Source: Larimichthys crocea
Lineage: Eukaryota; Chordata; Actinopteri; Sciaenidae
NCBI RefSeq assembly: GCF_000972845.2
Contig: NC_040032.1
Coordinates: 14,558,278-14,622,277 of the forward strand
DNA: 64,000 nt
Reading direction: 5' to 3'
Position 1 is the first letter of the stretch. Each line of letters starts with the position of its first letter. The position numbers were made by a program, and so were the translations under genes. Below the pieces are notes generated by a model, which saw nothing but the letters and a program-made list of their open reading frames with translations, made no database searches and was not told the DNA's origin. Below are positions 60,835 through 64,000 of the stretch, one piece after another.

Positions 60835-63800
60835 CTGGTGGCACGTGAGAAGAAAATAAGAGGTATTACACGGGGGGGAAACGAGCTGGTGTGAGACGAT
60901 GATGATGGTGGGATGAAGCAGTCTTAGATGATGAGCAACTGGTTTACTGTTTCGGACAGCATAATAAAGCGGAGTGAGTACTTGCATCCACCTTTAAATA
61001 TCACATCCATACTTATGCATGCAGCTCTGGCAGATTAATTCATTTCTATTCCCGTCAGTATTTTGCCTGAAGTGGACACACACACACACACACAGGCTAA
61101 TCATATTCCCATAATGCCACTCCACTGGTGGCACCGTGCAGTCCTCCAGAATGAACCGCATTCACTTTCTCTTCCCTCGCCCCTTTCATTAACAGCCCCT
61201 CTCTCTGCTGCTGCACTATATGTGCATTGTAACTCAAGCTGCAGACCAGCAGTGCATGAATATGCATCCTGCTACAGCTATGCTTGAATGGCCTGGCTGA
61301 AGAGCTGACTGCATCCTATTAAAGCAATGAGATTGGTTTCAGCTGAATAGGGTGAATGAGTAAGGCTTGTTACTTTTGTCCTTAAATTCCTCTTTCCCCT
61401 GTTTTCATTTCCTCCCTCTACACTTCCCCTTTAGAGTGTGAATGAGGGAATCATCCGGCCTCATGTGACATAGATTGATCAATAAAGCCATCATGGGAAC
61501 AGATGAGGAAAATATTAATAGTTATGTTGTGATATAGTCATCAAGTGCCACTGTCTGTATATCATCTCATCATAATTAGAGACTCACTTAAGTCAAACCA
61601 AAACCTCAGATGGAGCGGAGAAACTACGACGTGGATCACTGATTTTCCAAAGATAGACAATTTTGACTTGGCAGCTTGTCTGGAAAGTAACAAACCAAGC
61701 ACAATGACGCGATCATGTTATTTCACCAGTACGTCGTGTTGCTTGGACACACTGCGACCAGCATGAAACATCTCCTGCTCCAGCTCCGACTGTCGAACGT
61801 CTCAAACATAGTGCCTCCACTTCAAGTAAAGCAGATCACAGGCCAAAGTGACGGGTGGGGAAACAACAGCTTGTGTTTTGAGACTGGGGGTGGGGGAAGG
61901 AGAAGATGGAGAGAGGAAACAAAGTGAGACAGAGGGGACTGTACTTGTGTTGACTGGAAATAGCCACTTTCTTGCTTATAAAACTGCCTGAAGACAATTT
62001 AAATCCTCACTGACACATTGGATAGCAGAAAAGCTGCTTTCCAAACCATGTTTCATAAATATCTTCTGCAGCTCTCCAAGACTTGTTTTGATTTTTTTTA
62101 TTTAGTTTCAGAAGACGCCTCGCTCTGTTTCGGCACTAATCATATGGTTATGATCAGTACAAAGGAAAAACAAAAAATAAGGAGCTGTATCACAGGCTGC
62201 TTTTGGTGGCACTGGGATCCAAAGAAGTCTAATAACTCTTCTTTGTACACATCTAAGCCTTAGGAGACAGCCTGTTTGCAACATTACCAACATAAATCAT
62301 GCTGTACTGTCATACTGCCTGGCTTTTCTATTGTAGCCTGGCTTTCTGTGTTTGCTTTGTCTGCCCCGGCACTACATAAACTCTGCTATATCCATAAAAT
62401 TATAATTATTAATAGTCAATCATTTCTGTACTTTTCCAGTCAGATAGTATTTTGGCATCAGCATGATGAATATTTAATTATAGATATCTGTATTCTGTTC
62501 ATGCTTTACTACAACTAGCTGACTTGCAGACTGAAATGCCAGCATACAAACCTACTGCACAATCGAATATTGTTTCTGCTGCACACTGTTGTTCAGAACA
62601 GTTCTTCCTATTGCTGAAATCATTTGTTTGAGCTCAAACTTTAGTCAGTCGTGCATGCAAGTACAATCAAAACAGGGACATTCACACACACAATACTCTC
62701 AGATAAAAAAAAAACAACCAGCCTCTTTGTAGCCACAGCATAATTTATTAAATAAATCTGTGAGAGTGAGACAACCCTGACCTAAAATTTGGGTCCTGAG
62801 GACAAGGATGAACAAGACTAAGAGTCTGTAGCCATGCTGGCATATCTGTGAGGCTGTACTTACTGTAAGCACACCATAATACAAACATAAGCATGTTATA
62901 TGCTCACAGTGAGGATGCTAAAATGTTGATGTAATGCTGTAATGATTACCATGTTCACCATCTTAATCTAGCACGTTAGCATTTGCTAATTAGCAGTGAT
63001 AAAGTACAATTGAGGATGATGGGAATATCATTAGTTTTACATTATTAGGTCATAAACCAAAGTATAGACCAAATTATGGGGTTAGATCAGATGTTAAACG
63101 ATCATCTAAGTTATTACAATTCATTATGAGAGGGACTTAAATGTCTATATAAAATATCATGGCAATCCATCCAATAGTTGTTGAGATATTTCAGTCAGGT
63201 GGAGCAACAGACCAACTAACATTGCCATCTAAAGAGTCACACGACTAGCATGGCTAAAAAGTTAATCATTGAGAAGTGAATAAATGTGTTAAAAATGTTT
63301 TTATTAGCCAAAAAGCTTCTCGGCACCATGACTGTACAAAAAATGAAACCATTCCCTTAATGCCTGCAGGGCCTTTGGTTAGTCAAATGCAGTCCTGGCA
63401 GTCACAGAAGGCAGCTGAGCTCCTATTCTTGTCTGGAAGAGGTGAGAAAAGTCAGAACCGTGGTTGGCTTTTATTCCCTGGCTGTCTGCTTTCTATAACT
63501 CTGTCCCTCTGTGTTGCTCCAGTGGCCTTCATGCTGCCTGACGAGGAGCAGTGGGGAGTACACCAGCTAATTACATTGCCATCTGTACACTCACACTGCC
63601 ACTCTGACTAAATGTTTAGCTGCCACATGACATGCCCATGTACGCATATACGCGGCACAGATGGGAGCTGATGACTACACTAATAGGTGTCACTTGGTGG
63701 TGCGGCCGCATTTAAACTACTAACAGAATTACATCTCTACACGAGAGCTCTCTTCATTTCCTCTGCTACTAAACATAAGCTGAGAGCATTTCCAATCAAT

Positions 63801-64000
63801 CTTCCTGAGTTCTGAATGTTCAATAGTCTTTTATTAAATGAATGTTTCATTAAATATTCTCTTAAATACATCACAAAGTTCAGCCCCACAGGCTTTCAGG
63901 AGAAGTTTTGAAACTCATTAGGCAAAAGCAGTATGCTCTTTTTTTTAGCATAACTTTATCTACACAAAAAAAATGATTTTAGAAAAGGAAATATCATCGC
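60835..64000 (-). other. abr: abr intron, continuing past the right edge
   Basis: The next upstream DH exon is not found here, so this intron is at least 3.2 kb long. It includes the long repeat copy at 62812-63255 and a short (CA)n at about 61077-61094. Confidence 0.75.
62812..63255 (+). repeat. Interspersed repeat family 3, near full-length
   Basis: Begins AACAAGACTAAGAGTCTGTA and passes through GCACGTTAGCATTTGCTAAT. It ends ATCCAATAGTTGTTGAGATA followed by TTTCAGTCAGGTGGAGC. I know it as a repeat common in percomorph introns. Related pieces lie at about 31858-32100 (inverted) and 56340-56640. Confidence 0.75.

Noticed and set aside
63425..63455. Minus-strand CTCACCTCTTCCAGACAAG, resembling the expected upstream exon end HLFQKL
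   Set aside because: The residues diverge after the match and no GT donor follows in the right place, so it is a chance similarity.
1..64000. CRISPR arrays, prokaryotic operons, viral or autonomous transposon genes
   Set aside because: No spaced direct repeats of CRISPR type and no transposase, reverse transcriptase or capsid-like open frames were seen. The regular arrays are simple microsatellites.

Overview
The window is animal nuclear DNA, almost certainly from a teleost fish and probably a percomorph. Evidence for this is the dense (CA/GT)n and (GA)n microsatellites, tRNA-derived SINE-like repeats, other interspersed repeats of a kind I associate with percomorph genomes, and a vertebrate multi-exon gene with GT-AG introns. 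Nothing prokaryotic is present: no operons, CRISPR arrays or insertion sequences.

One protein-coding gene explains nearly all the coding signal. It is abr (active BCR-related; DH-PH-C2-RhoGAP), read on the minus strand. I could join 19 coding exons, from 60834 down to the TAA stop at 3578-3580. Every junction is GT-AG and in phase, and the total is 2055 nt (684 codons plus stop). The 5' end, meaning the N-terminus and first part of the DH domain (roughly 175 residues judged from the mammalian protein), lies beyond the right edge. Abr is called over its paralogue bcr because the C-terminus reads [13 protein letters not shown] and ends STLYFSTDV, and the C2-GAP linker reads [20 protein letters not shown].

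Layout from left to right: 1-2030 is intergenic, perhaps with the 3' end of a convergent gene. About 2035-3577 is the abr 3'UTR with a strong poly(A) site. 3578-7932 holds seven exons for the end of the C2-GAP linker and the RhoGAP domain. 7933-39314 is a 31-kb intron. 39315-45484 holds three C2 exons. 48855-54430 is a cluster for the PH domain and the end of DH. 58967-60834 holds two more DH exons. 60835-64000 is intron.

The 31-kb intron carries two identical tRNA-Val(AAC) genes and several repeats. It also holds an apparent alternative first exon at 16370-16555, which encodes a 62-residue N-terminus and splices in phase onto the LDPQ exon. That would give a 326-residue, GAP-only Abr from an internal promoter. 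Full-length Abr has both a RhoGEF module and a Rac/Cdc42 GAP module. The internal start would separate the GAP from the GEF, PH and C2 modules.

The most interesting observations are this GAP-only start, the CA repeat beside its weak splice donor, and a 28-unit GT repeat that forms the splice donor of a DH exon. Beyond these I see no evidence of a wholly new system.
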